Position numbers and translations under genes: made by a program
DNA from: Nocardia stercoris
Lineage (GTDB): Bacteria > Actinomycetota > Actinomycetes > Mycobacteriales > Mycobacteriaceae
Direction of reading: 5' to 3'
DNA: 64,000 bases
Assembly: GCF_003696265.1 (NCBI RefSeq)
Contig: NZ_RFFH01000004.1
Location: 62,001 to 126,000 of the forward strand
Notes under the pieces: generated by a model
The model's database searches: none
What the model was told of the DNA's origin: nothing
The model's input: only the letters and a program-made list of their open reading frames with translations
In this document: in pieces, positions 28,101-35,043 of the stretch
Layout: each line of letters starts with the position of its first letter
Numbering within the stretch: position 1 is the first letter of the stretch

Positions 28101-28558
28101 TCAACGACTCCTCGCAGCTGGCCAAGCGACTGGCGGGCCTGAGCCCGGCCGAACAGCACGAGGTGGTGGTGGACCTGCTGCGCACACCGATCTCGATGGT
28201 GCTGGGCTACAGCACACCGGACGCGGTGCTGCCGGATCGGGAGTTCACCGAAATGGGTGTCGACTCACTGAGTTCCATCGAACTGGGCGCACACGTGCGG
28301 GCGATCACCGGGGTGAAGCTGGCCAACTCGGTGATCTTCCAGTACCCGACGGTGAACCTGCTGGCCCGGCACGTGCTCGAGCAGGTCACCCCACAGGACG
28401 CGGAACTGGCCGACCCGATCGTGGCCGAGGTGGAGATGCTGCTGGAGCGACTCGCCGCCATCCACGCCGACGCGCAGATGCCAGGCGAGATGCTGGCCCG
28501 GCTCACCGGTGCGGTCGGTCGGCTCGGGGAATCGGCTGCCCCCGAGGCGGTTTCGTGA
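22172..28558 (+). CDS. Type I polyketide synthase, fully reducing module (PKS1)
   Basis: A 2128-residue modular PKS. Domains in order: KS (about 10-430, active Cys in DTACSSS near 176), AT (about 525-850, GHSQGE near 622), DH (about 895-1170, HxxxGxxxxP near 935 and DxxxQ), a KR-like structural segment, ER (about 1430-1700, GGVG near 1543), KR (about 1715-1895, GGTGTIG plus Ser/Tyr/Asn) and ACP (Ser in GVDSL near 2030). A helical C-terminal tail may be a docking segment. RVDVVQ and YAAH in the AT point to methylmalonyl-CoA. The ER lacks the usual GK pair after its nucleotide fold, and the KR has LAD instead of LDD. GTG start. It overlaps the next gene by four bases. Confidence 0.94.
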   Translation: MPENLSPDSVAIVGMACRFPGGIDSPESLWRFLSDGKHVSSKFPSDRAMTELADMASPEVAAAMAPMGGFIDEPGLFDPEFFGISPREARAMDPQQRVVLESTWQALEDAGIDPNTLRDTDTGVYIGAMGGDYAYLIPGQKDLDPGYVSLGVSQSVLSGRVSYILGLQGPTMSIDTACSSSLVAMHLGGRALLAGECSLALVGGVSIMSTLTGFFALGQHGAISKAGRSKPYSADADGFCMSEGVAMLVLERLSDARRNGHRVLAVMRGGAVNQDGATKGLTVPSEHAQRKLIAAALASSGLSAADIDAVEGHGTGTPVGDPIELRALFDTYGRERAAGQPLRLGSIKGNFGHTQAAAGAAGVIKMVQAMRHGELPATVNVSEPTAAVDWPSGAVELVTERVAWPEPGRPRRAAVSSFGIAGTNAHVILEQADELAEEPEPTPAVVPVSVWPISARTPEALAEQAARLAEHVKSHAEFGLRDVARALGTTRATFEHRAAVVGSNRVDMLTGLAEIAEHKPVGPIRGQALDRQVVFVFPGQGAQYAGMAAQLMDESPFFAERIRECEAAFAATVDWSLTDVLRQAEGAPSIDRVDVVQPALFATMVSLAALWRSFGIEPAAVLGHSQGEVAAAYVAGALSLQDAARIVTMRSKPLRSLPGSGGMASINAPVARVRELMTGIADLYIAAINSPATTVVAGGADAVTEVIAVAERNGVRAKRIPVDYAAHTPHLDPLRAELREAVAPIVPRATDVVFFSTVTGDVLPGEELGPDYWFRNLREPVDFEAGFQAAFESGYNAFLEMSVNPVLTAAMHESLDQFGSFADSCLIVGTLKREDAGIRRFLTAIAEAHVGGVSPDWSALYPRRSTRPVPLPSYAFQREKYWLASTSGANGGKPSGLGLAEAGHPLLAAITEQPGADRYQFTTRLALATHPWLADHALHGNVLVPGAMLLELVLHAGDKLGSPRVEKLTMYTPVTLPAEDAIHVQVVVGEPDRKGRRKVAVYSRPEVKDAAPGASQWSMHADGFVTAAGTSGDGEGLELWPPVGAEPGVEPDRAYVMLAALGYQYGPVFQGMKSVWTRGEDVFAEVALPDSVSDADKYGLHPALLDAAMQCGAAAAALMPSEPGAIRLPFAWERVELRAVGAKALRVKLTPAGDDRLRWILADSGGAPVAVGTLQVRTISTQKLATRGLSGRQDALFGVDWLSVSLPRVRFSARSGEWAVVGAELSGVPDDAALTTYPDLAALDAAVTAGTEVPKVVVLPRLAAHAGAERGAQLTTAVRDELADLLRQLQAWFADERFAETRLVLLTRGVQGADLGEDVSDLVGATAWGLARSAQSEYPDRLQQIDLDEGDIGLDQLSSAVHSDEPELLLRRGEFLGRRVRSGLDSAAAAGARLAGPWRLDIPASGNVDDVALAEAAPAADDALPAGSVSVALRAAGLSFPVALTALATGTGAPERLVHEAAGVVVAVAADVTGLAPGDRVFGLFDEIAATAVTDRRLLASVPPTWSFAQAAAAPVAYLTALYALRSVANAQAGERVLVHAATGGVGTAAVNLARRFGLDVLATAGDRKWDTLRGNGFAETHLADSRSADFAERFAGLPADIVLNLLPDTFTDSSLSLLAPGGRFVEIARDVVRDPERVRADHDRHYASFELGALGTDVLGGLLTELSGLFVDGTLPPLPLHRFDIRQASAALRMLSEARHTGKVVLTWPTAFDPESTVLITGGTGTIGAIIARHLVAAYGAKHLLLTSRSGAAAAGVDELVAELSAAGAEVTVAACDAGDRAALAKTIEAIPAAHPLGGVVHLAAALADATFAALTPEHLDAVLPAKAYGAWHLHELTQQLDLSMFVLFSSAAGTFGSAGQANYGAANVFADSLAQHRYHRGLAVTSMAWGWWAEDTSNTGGMDEKDRARLTRMGVTPMPTKEALDLFDAGLRTGRPYVLPIGIDLSLLRMAAQVTELPPFFRALLHTRPRATGQVNDSSQLAKRLAGLSPAEQHEVVVDLLRTPISMVLGYSTPDAVLPDREFTEMGVDSLSSIELGAHVRAITGVKLANSVIFQYPTVNLLARHVLEQVTPQDAELADPIVAEVEMLLERLAAIHADAQMPGEMLARLTGAVGRLGESAAPEAVS

Positions 28559-29484
28559 GCCGGTTGCTCGCGGTGAGCGACCTGCACCTCGGTCACACGG
28601 GGAATCGGGAAGTGGTGGAAGCCATCCGGCCCGATTCCCCCGACGACTGGCTGATCGTGGCGGGCGACGTGGCCGAGAAGCCCGCCGCCGTCCGCTGGGC
28701 CCTCGCTACCCTGCGCGACCGGTTCGCGCAGGTGATCTGGGTGCCCGGCAACCACGAATTGTGGACCACCGCACGCGATCCCGCGCACCGGCGCGGCGAG
28801 GGCCGCTACCTGCACCTGGTGGACATGTGCCGGGCCCTGGACGTGGTCACACCGGAGGATCCGTATCCGGTGTGGTCGGGCCCGGGTGGTCCGGCGCGGC
28901 TGGTGCCGATGTTCCTGCTCTACGACTACAGCTTCCTGCCCGCCGGAACCCGCAGCAAGCAGGAGGCGTTGGCGCTGGCGCAGTCGCGCGGCTCGGTCGC
29001 CACCGACGAGCAGCTGCTGATCAGCGACCCGTATCCCAGCCGGGAGCAGTGGTGCGCGCAGCGGGTCGACTACACCCGCGGCCGGCTCGACGCGCTGGAT
29101 CCCGCGGAGCCGCTGGTCCTGATCAACCACTTCCCGCTGACCCGTCGTCCGGTCGAGCGGCTGCTGCGCCCGGAGTTCGCGCTGTGGTGCGGCACCGAGC
29201 GCACCGCGGACTGGCACCGGCGCTACAACGTGCGCTGTGTCGTTTACGGGCACTTGCACATTCGCCGCACCGACGAGATCGACGGGGTGCGCTTCGAGGA
29301 AGTGTCCGTGGGCTATCCGCGGGAGTGGCAGCGACACGGCCTGCCCGAACCGTTGCTGCGGGAGATCCTGCCCGGTCCGGCTACGGGTCCGGCCGCCGCG
29401 CGCGGCCGCCGGGCCGCGGCGCGCGCCTGGGGCTCGATCCGCGGCCTGACTCGACCGAACCACCGAGGAGCGGTGCCACGATGA
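28555..29484 (+). CDS. Calcineurin-like metallophosphoesterase
   Basis: A 309-residue metallophosphoesterase. The metal-binding motifs appear in order: DLHLGH (residues 8-13), GDVAEK (about 38), GNHELW (about 64), INHFPL (about 194) and GHLHIRR (about 227). The last 45 residues form a basic tail. The GTG start overlaps the PKS1 stop (GTGA). Such enzymes cleave phosphomono- or diesters. In a polyketide operon it might remove phosphopantetheine from a carrier domain or a phosphate from an intermediate, but the substrate is unknown. Confidence 0.9.
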   Translation: MSRLLAVSDLHLGHTGNREVVEAIRPDSPDDWLIVAGDVAEKPAAVRWALATLRDRFAQVIWVPGNHELWTTARDPAHRRGEGRYLHLVDMCRALDVVTPEDPYPVWSGPGGPARLVPMFLLYDYSFLPAGTRSKQEALALAQSRGSVATDEQLLISDPYPSREQWCAQRVDYTRGRLDALDPAEPLVLINHFPLTRRPVERLLRPEFALWCGTERTADWHRRYNVRCVVYGHLHIRRTDEIDGVRFEEVSVGYPREWQRHGLPEPLLREILPGPATGPAAARGRRAAARAWGSIRGLTRPNHRGAVPR

Positions 29485-29717
29485 CCGAAACGTCCACCGG
29501 GAGAAAACAACTCGAAGCAGCGCTGGGGGCCGGTCCGGACGCCGTGGCGATGCTGTCCGACGACCAGTGCGCCGACCTGCTGTCCCTGCTCGACGCCGCA
29601 CCCGCGCGGGACCGCGCCCTGGCCGAGGCGGAACTCGCCCGGAATCTGGCTCGCGAACCCCGCGCCCTGCGCTTCGTGCTGCGGGTGGCGCTGCTGCGCC
29701 GGAGGCGGCGGTCATGA
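29481..29717 (+). CDS. Small unknown protein of the PKS operon
   Basis: A 78-residue protein, helical, with an acidic/Ala-rich body and a strongly basic C-terminus (LRRRRRS). I do not recognise a family. The ATG overlaps the previous stop (ATGA), and its own stop overlaps the next start in the same way, so it is very probably translated. It has no signal peptide or membrane segment. The pattern of small size and tight coupling suggests an accessory or structural subunit. Confidence 0.7.
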   Translation: MTETSTGRKQLEAALGAGPDAVAMLSDDQCADLLSLLDAAPARDRALAEAELARNLAREPRALRFVLRVALLRRRRRS

Positions 29718-30286
29718 GCGAGTCGACGACCCGAGACCAGCTGGCCAAGCTGGCCGCCGTACTGCACGTGCCCACCGAGCGGATCGACTACCTGAGCGCC
29801 GTGGGCGGTGAGCGACTGGCGGTGCTGCGCGAGCAGATCGTGGCCGCACTACACACCCGCTATCCGGCGGAGTACCGGCGTTATTCGGCGCTGGCCGGCC
29901 GGGTGCCGCTGCGCTACTCGCTCCCGCTGGCCACCCGCATCCTGCCGCCGCGCATTCTGGGCCGCTCGTTGTCGACCGTCCTACTCGCGGGCCAGAGCGA
30001 CGCCTCGCTGGCCCTGCTGGCGCAGATCGATCCGGTGATCGTCGCCGACGCCGCGCCGTTCATCGACCCGGCCGTCGTCGGCGAGCTGGCCCAGTGGGCG
30101 TCGCCGGAGCTGATCCACGGCGTGATGGAGGAACTCATGGCCCGCAACGACTTCGACACCGCCGACCTGTTCGTCGACAGTGTGATCGGCCAGGTGATGA
30201 CCGGCACACCCGCACCGGCGACGGCACGGCCGGCGCCCGCACGTGGCCTGCGCGCCCGGCTGGGCCGGTTCCGGCGGCGGGCATGA
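29714..30286 (+). CDS. Unknown helical protein of the PKS operon
   Basis: A 190-residue protein of no family known to me. It is predominantly helical, with a Tyr-containing amphipathic segment (TRYPAEYRRYSALAGRVPL at about residues 48-66) and a weakly hydrophobic stretch at about 70-100. The C-terminal 30 residues are Pro/Ala/Arg-rich and basic. It is coupled to both neighbours by four-base overlaps. It may associate with the membrane or with lipid chains, but this is a guess from composition. Confidence 0.7.
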   Translation: MSESTTRDQLAKLAAVLHVPTERIDYLSAVGGERLAVLREQIVAALHTRYPAEYRRYSALAGRVPLRYSLPLATRILPPRILGRSLSTVLLAGQSDASLALLAQIDPVIVADAAPFIDPAVVGELAQWASPELIHGVMEELMARNDFDTADLFVDSVIGQVMTGTPAPATARPAPARGLRARLGRFRRRA

Positions 30287-31818
30287 GCGCGGCGGGCGTG
30301 ACCGAGGTCGAGGTGGTCGTGGTCGGCGCCGGATTCTCCGGTATCGGTACGGCGATCCGCCTGCGCCGGGCCGGAATCCACGACTTCGTGGTGCTGGAGC
30401 GGGCCGGCGAGGTCGGCGGGATCTGGCGGGACAACACCTATCCCGATGTGGGCGTGGACATTCCGATCTGGGGCTACTGCTACTCGTTCGAACCGAACCC
30501 GAACTGGCGGCACGCCTACGCCAAAGGTGAGGAGCTGCGGTCCTACGCCGAACACTGCGTCGAAAAGTACGGGGTGCGACCGCATCTGCGTCTCGACACC
30601 GAGGTGAGCGGCATGCGGTTCGACGACGATCGCGACGAGTGGGTAGTGACGACCAGCCGGGGAACCTACCGGGCACGCTTCGTGATCCATGCCTTCGGCG
30701 CCCTCGGCCGGCCCAAACAACCCGAGATCGCCGGGCTGGACGAATTCGCGGGCGCGGTGATCCACAGCGCCCGGTGGGATCACGAAGCGAAGACGAGTGG
30801 TCGGGTCGCGGTGATCGGCACCGGTTCCTCTGCGGTGCAGATCATTCCGGAGGTCGCCGACAGCGCCGCGGAGCTGGTGGTCTTCCAGCGCACACCGATC
30901 TGGGTGATCCCCAAGCCCGACTTCCCGGTCCCGCGGCTGCTGCGCTGGGGTTTCCGCCGGTTGCCGTTGCTGCTGTCGATCCCGCGGTGGATCGTGCTGG
31001 TGTGGCTGGAAGTGCTGTACAACGGTGTCTTCCGGTTCAAGCTGCCGTTCGTGGTCACCCTGCTGGAACGGCTGGCCGGCGCCGCCCTGCGCCGCCAGGT
31101 GCCCGATCCGCGACTGCGGGAACGACTCTCGCCGAGCTACCGGTTCGGCTGCAAGTTCCTCACGCTGTCCAACCGGTACTACCGGACCTTCGCCCGCGAG
31201 CATGTGCGCCTGGTGTCGGCGGATATCGAGTCGGCCGACGCCACCGGGATCCGCACCGCCGACGGTGCGCATCACCCGATCGACACTCTGATCCTGGCCA
31301 CGGGTTTCGAGGTGTTCGAGCGCACCAGCCTGCCGCGGTATCCGATCCTGGGCGCGGGTGGCACCGACCTCGGCGACTACTTCGCGGCGAACCGGATCGT
31401 CTGCTACGAGGGCGTCACGCTGCCGGTCTGCCCGAACGCGTTCATCATTCACGGTCCCTACTCGATGACCGGGTCGTTCTTCCTCACCATCGAGAACGCG
31501 GCCGCCCACGCCGTCCGATGCATCACCGAAGCCCGGCGGCGCGGCGCGACCCGGGTCACGGTCACCGACGAGGCCTTCACCCGGTTCGGGGACGAGATGA
31601 TCGCCCGGCAGGCGAGTTCCATCTTCTTCAACTCCAATTGCGAGCAGGCCCGCAGTTTCTACTTCGATCGCAACGGCGACGTACCACTGTTCCGGCCGAC
31701 CACCAGTGTCGAAGCCTGGTGGCGCATGCGCAGATTCCCGTTGACGGACTACGTCTTCGGCAGCCGCATCGACGCCGCCCGACACCGGGAACCGGCCGGG
31801 CACGGGGAGGCACCATGA
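30283..31818 (+). CDS. Baeyer-Villiger-type flavin monooxygenase
   Basis: A 511-residue flavoprotein monooxygenase. GAGFSG at residues 15-20 binds FAD, GTGSSA at about 183-188 binds NADPH, and between them FAGAVIHSARWD matches the Baeyer-Villiger fingerprint FxGxxxHxxxW(P/D). ILATGFEVF lies near residue 340. Baeyer-Villiger enzymes insert oxygen next to a ketone to give an ester or lactone; some oxidise heteroatoms instead. It probably tailors the polyketide. The start overlaps the previous stop by four bases. It has no signal peptide. Confidence 0.92.
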   Translation: MSAAGVTEVEVVVVGAGFSGIGTAIRLRRAGIHDFVVLERAGEVGGIWRDNTYPDVGVDIPIWGYCYSFEPNPNWRHAYAKGEELRSYAEHCVEKYGVRPHLRLDTEVSGMRFDDDRDEWVVTTSRGTYRARFVIHAFGALGRPKQPEIAGLDEFAGAVIHSARWDHEAKTSGRVAVIGTGSSAVQIIPEVADSAAELVVFQRTPIWVIPKPDFPVPRLLRWGFRRLPLLLSIPRWIVLVWLEVLYNGVFRFKLPFVVTLLERLAGAALRRQVPDPRLRERLSPSYRFGCKFLTLSNRYYRTFAREHVRLVSADIESADATGIRTADGAHHPIDTLILATGFEVFERTSLPRYPILGAGGTDLGDYFAANRIVCYEGVTLPVCPNAFIIHGPYSMTGSFFLTIENAAAHAVRCITEARRRGATRVTVTDEAFTRFGDEMIARQASSIFFNSNCEQARSFYFDRNGDVPLFRPTTSVEAWWRMRRFPLTDYVFGSRIDAARHREPAGHGEAP

Positions 31819-32675
31819 CATCACCGGCAATCGGGCACGTCTCCGAGACCGCGCGCTGGGTCGCGGTCTATCGTGCTCTGGAATCCGCACGCCCGGACGC
31901 CCTGTTCCACGACGAGCTGGCCGCGGTGCTGGCCGGCGAGCAGGGGCGGGAACTGGCCCGCTCCGGAATGCTGCCGCTCGGTGCCCGCGACCACTGGCCG
32001 ACCGTGGTCCGGACCCGGCTCCTCGACGATCTGATCCTCGACACCCTCGCGCAGGGCTGCGACCGGGTGATCAATCTGGCGGCGGGCCTGGACACCCGGC
32101 CGTTCCGGCTCGCGCTGCCCGCCGAATTGCGTTGGTACGAGGTCGATCTACCGGAGTCGGTGGCCTACAAGCAATCCCGCCTCGCCGGCCGGAAAGCGGC
32201 CTGCGAGTGGATCGCCCGGCCACTGGATGTCACCGACGCCGCCGCCACCGCGGACTTCCTCGCCGAGGCGACCGCGGGCGCCCGGGCACCGCTGGTCCTG
32301 ACCGAGGGACTGCTGCCCTACCTGCGGGCACCGCAGGTCGCGACCCTGAGCGGGCTGCTGCGGGCGGCCGGCACCCGGTGGTGGGCACTGGATCATTGGT
32401 CGCCGGCCATGCTGCGGCTGGTCAATCTCACTATGGGCAGCGAACTGGGTTCGGCGCGTTGGACTTTCGCGGCGACGCTCGGTTCGTTCCGCGACTGGCG
32501 GGTCGAGACCGCGCGGTCGACCTTCCGAGCCGCCGCGCGGTGGGAACGGTCGCCGCTGCCGCTGCGGGGTTCGGCGCTGCTGCCCGAGGTCGCGCCCGGC
32601 CCGCGGCTGGATCGCTCGCTGCTGTGGTGCGGCGCGGTGCGCATGACGCCCCGCGGCGACGGGGTAGCGGGATGA
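31815..32675 (+). CDS. Class I SAM-dependent methyltransferase (PPM1/TcmP-like)
   Basis: A 286-residue methyltransferase of the leucine-carboxyl-methyltransferase-like group common in mycobacteria. The SAM-binding loop INLAAGLDTRPFRL is at about residues 86-99, WYEVDLPESVAYKQ follows near 110, and PLVLTEGLLPYL near 160 is the usual motif of this family. It most likely O-methylates a carboxylate or hydroxyl of the polyketide. It is coupled by four-base overlaps to the monooxygenase upstream and the FAD enzyme downstream. Confidence 0.9.
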   Translation: MTSPAIGHVSETARWVAVYRALESARPDALFHDELAAVLAGEQGRELARSGMLPLGARDHWPTVVRTRLLDDLILDTLAQGCDRVINLAAGLDTRPFRLALPAELRWYEVDLPESVAYKQSRLAGRKAACEWIARPLDVTDAAATADFLAEATAGARAPLVLTEGLLPYLRAPQVATLSGLLRAAGTRWWALDHWSPAMLRLVNLTMGSELGSARWTFAATLGSFRDWRVETARSTFRAAARWERSPLPLRGSALLPEVAPGPRLDRSLLWCGAVRMTPRGDGVAG

Positions 32676-34066
32676 GTTCGGTCCTGGTGCTGGGCGGCGG
32701 TTTCGCCGGCCTGCTGGCCGCCGCCGCGGCCGGACCGTACGCGGACACGGTCACCGTGGTCGAGCGGGACGCCTATCCCGTCGAGCCGCAGCCGCGGCGC
32801 GGCCAACCGCAGGCCCGGCACCCCCATTTCCTGGCCCCGGGTGGCGTGCTCGGAGCGGAGCGCCTGCTACCCGGCGTGACGGATCGGCTGGCGGCGCTGG
32901 GTGCCCACCGGATCGGGGTCGGAGCCGACCTGCTGTTCCGTGCGGCCGGAGGCGGCTGGCTGGACCGCGCGGACACCGGGCGGGTCGGGATCAGCTGCAC
33001 CCGGAATCTGCTCGATCACGCTGTGCGCGAACTGATCCGGGAACAGTACCCGGTGATGTTCCGGACCGGATGCGATGCGGTCGAGCTCATCGGCGACAGT
33101 CGCGCGATCCGCGGTGCGCGGGTGCGGGACCTGCGGACCGGTGCGGTCGACGAGTACGAAGCGGACCTGGTGATCGACGCGACCGGCCGGGGTTCCCGGG
33201 CCGCGGCCTGGCTGGACCGGCTCGGGATCGCGGTGCCTGGGGCGGAAACCGTCGACTCCGGGCATGCCTACGCCACCCAGATGTTCCGTGCCGCGCCCGG
33301 CGCCGAGTCGGATTTCCCCATGATCCTGATCCAGGCCGACGGCCGGTCCGGGCGGCCCGCGGCCAATGCGATTCTGCTGCCGGTGGAGAACGGGCAGTGG
33401 CAGGTCGCGGTCGGCGGCACCCGGGGGATGTCCCTGCCCACCGACGACGCCGAATTCCGTACCTACGCGCGGGATCGTCCGGCGGACCCGCTGCTCGGCG
33501 ACATGCTGGCCGGAGCCGAATCGCTCAGCGGCACCATGGTTTCCCGGAGTTCGGGGAACCGGCGGTGGCGCTTCGACCGCATCCGGCACCGCCCCTGCGG
33601 TTTCGTGGTTACCGGTGACGCCGCGACCGCGCTGAATCCCGTGTACGGCCATGGGCTTTCGACGGCGGTGCGCTGCGCCACCGCGATCCGGGCCACCCTC
33701 GCCGCGCGGGGCGCCGACCCGGTGGCCGCCGCCGGGCTGCAGCGGTCGATCTGCCGGGCCGCGAGCGACCCGTGGCAGATCGCGACCAGCCAGGACCGCC
33801 AGTTCAGCGCCACCGACGGTGCTCCGCTGTCGGCGCTCGAGCGTGCACAGCTGCGCTACGGCGAACAGGCGCTGCGGGCCGCGGCGTACCACCCGGCGGT
33901 CGCGGCGATCGTGTCGGACGTGATGTTCCTGGCGCGCCCCGCGCGGTCGATGGGGCATCCGGTCGTGGCGGCGGGCGCCCTGCTCGGGTCGCGCCGGCCC
34001 GTGCGATCCGAAGCACCGTTGAGTGCCCGGGAATTCGGTTTCCGGACGAGCGGGCGGGTCGCGTGA
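32672..34066 (+). CDS. FAD-dependent oxidoreductase (epoxidase/hydroxylase-like)
   Basis: A 464-residue flavoprotein. The Rossmann motif is LGGGFAG (about residues 7-13), and VVTGDAATALNPVYGHGLSTA near residue 315 is the second FAD site with the conserved GD. The architecture resembles aromatic-hydroxylase or squalene-epoxidase-type monooxygenases and geranylgeranyl-reductase-like enzymes. I cannot tell hydroxylation, epoxidation or reduction apart from sequence alone. An epoxide-hydrolase-like gene follows directly, so an epoxide intermediate is plausible. It has four-base overlaps on both sides. Confidence 0.87.
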   Translation: MSSVLVLGGGFAGLLAAAAAGPYADTVTVVERDAYPVEPQPRRGQPQARHPHFLAPGGVLGAERLLPGVTDRLAALGAHRIGVGADLLFRAAGGGWLDRADTGRVGISCTRNLLDHAVRELIREQYPVMFRTGCDAVELIGDSRAIRGARVRDLRTGAVDEYEADLVIDATGRGSRAAAWLDRLGIAVPGAETVDSGHAYATQMFRAAPGAESDFPMILIQADGRSGRPAANAILLPVENGQWQVAVGGTRGMSLPTDDAEFRTYARDRPADPLLGDMLAGAESLSGTMVSRSSGNRRWRFDRIRHRPCGFVVTGDAATALNPVYGHGLSTAVRCATAIRATLAARGADPVAAAGLQRSICRAASDPWQIATSQDRQFSATDGAPLSALERAQLRYGEQALRAAAYHPAVAAIVSDVMFLARPARSMGHPVVAAGALLGSRRPVRSEAPLSAREFGFRTSGRVA

Positions 34067-35043
34067 GGTGCGCGGTGCCGGTCCTGGCGACCGCGTTCCT
34101 GACGTCGCTGGCATCAGCGAGTGCGGTTGTGGCAGAGGCGGATCCGGTGCTGCCCGCGTCCGCGGACAGCTGGGTGACCGGGGACGGCGGGGTACGCCTG
34201 CGGGTGCACGAGTACGGGCCGGCCGCCGGCCTGGCACCGACCGTGGTGCTGGTCCACGGCTACCTGTCCACCTCTCGTGCCTGGGATCGGGTGGTGTCCC
34301 GGCTCGTGCCGGACTATCACGTGGTCACCTACGACACCCGCGGCAACGGTGAGAGTGATCATCCAGCGGCACCACAGGATTACGCGCTGCCGGTCCTGGC
34401 CGACGATGTCGCGGCCGTCATCGACGCCACCGCCGGCGGGCGGCGCGTGCATCTGGTCGGGTGGGACTGGGGTGCCGGTGAGGGCTGGGAGGCGTCGGCG
34501 CGACCGGACATCGCGCCGAAAATCCTGGACTTCACCGCGATCTCGGGTCAGAACCTCGATCTGTGGGGGCAGTGGCTGCGGCGCAGTGCGAGCGATCCCG
34601 CCGAATGGCCGGCCGTGCTCGATCAAGCCGTCCGCTCCTGCTACATCGCGCTCTGGGACGTGCCGGGGCTGACCGGCGTCCTGTGGAACACGGGTGTCAC
34701 GGGAGCCGTTCTCGACGGGTTCGTCCAGCTCACCGGTGATCCGCCGCCCCGTGTGCCGCCCGCGGACGGGCTGGCGTCGCTGAATCGCTACCGCGCCAAC
34801 GTCTTCGCTCGCCTGAGCGCGCCCACCTACGCGAAGGTCGCGGTGACCGGTGTCCACGTGATCTACGGCTCGCGCGACCCGTACGTCGGCGCCGCGGTCC
34901 AGACCCGGGCCCTCGCGGGGGCGGCCGACCAACTGACATTCACCGAAATCGACTCGGGCCATTGGTCTCCCGTCACCGATCCGGAGCCGCTCACGGCGGC
35001 GATCCGCGCCGGCTTCGGCGCCGATCCAGGAGGTACCTCATGA
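34063..35043 (+). CDS. Exported alpha/beta hydrolase, epoxide-hydrolase-like
   Basis: A 326-residue alpha/beta hydrolase. HGYLST is the oxyanion loop (about residues 66-71). The nucleophile elbow is GWDWGA near residue 134, with Asp in place of the Ser of esterases, as in epoxide hydrolases and haloalkane dehalogenases. The catalytic His is in DSGHWSP near residue 302. The N-terminus after the GTG at 34063 (basic start, then a run of Ala/Leu/Val to about residue 24) looks like a signal peptide, so it may act outside the membrane. Its start overlaps the FAD-enzyme stop and its stop overlaps the PKS2 start. Confidence 0.85.
   Translation: MRCAVPVLATAFLTSLASASAVVAEADPVLPASADSWVTGDGGVRLRVHEYGPAAGLAPTVVLVHGYLSTSRAWDRVVSRLVPDYHVVTYDTRGNGESDHPAAPQDYALPVLADDVAAVIDATAGGRRVHLVGWDWGAGEGWEASARPDIAPKILDFTAISGQNLDLWGQWLRRSASDPAEWPAVLDQAVRSCYIALWDVPGLTGVLWNTGVTGAVLDGFVQLTGDPPPRVPPADGLASLNRYRANVFARLSAPTYAKVAVTGVHVIYGSRDPYVGAAVQTRALAGAADQLTFTEIDSGHWSPVTDPEPLTAAIRAGFGADPGGTS

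Noticed and set aside
34063..35043. Alpha/beta hydrolase as the missing polyketide thioesterase
   Set aside because: The nucleophile position is Asp, not Ser or Cys, and the protein has a likely signal peptide, so chain release by acyl-enzyme chemistry is unlikely.
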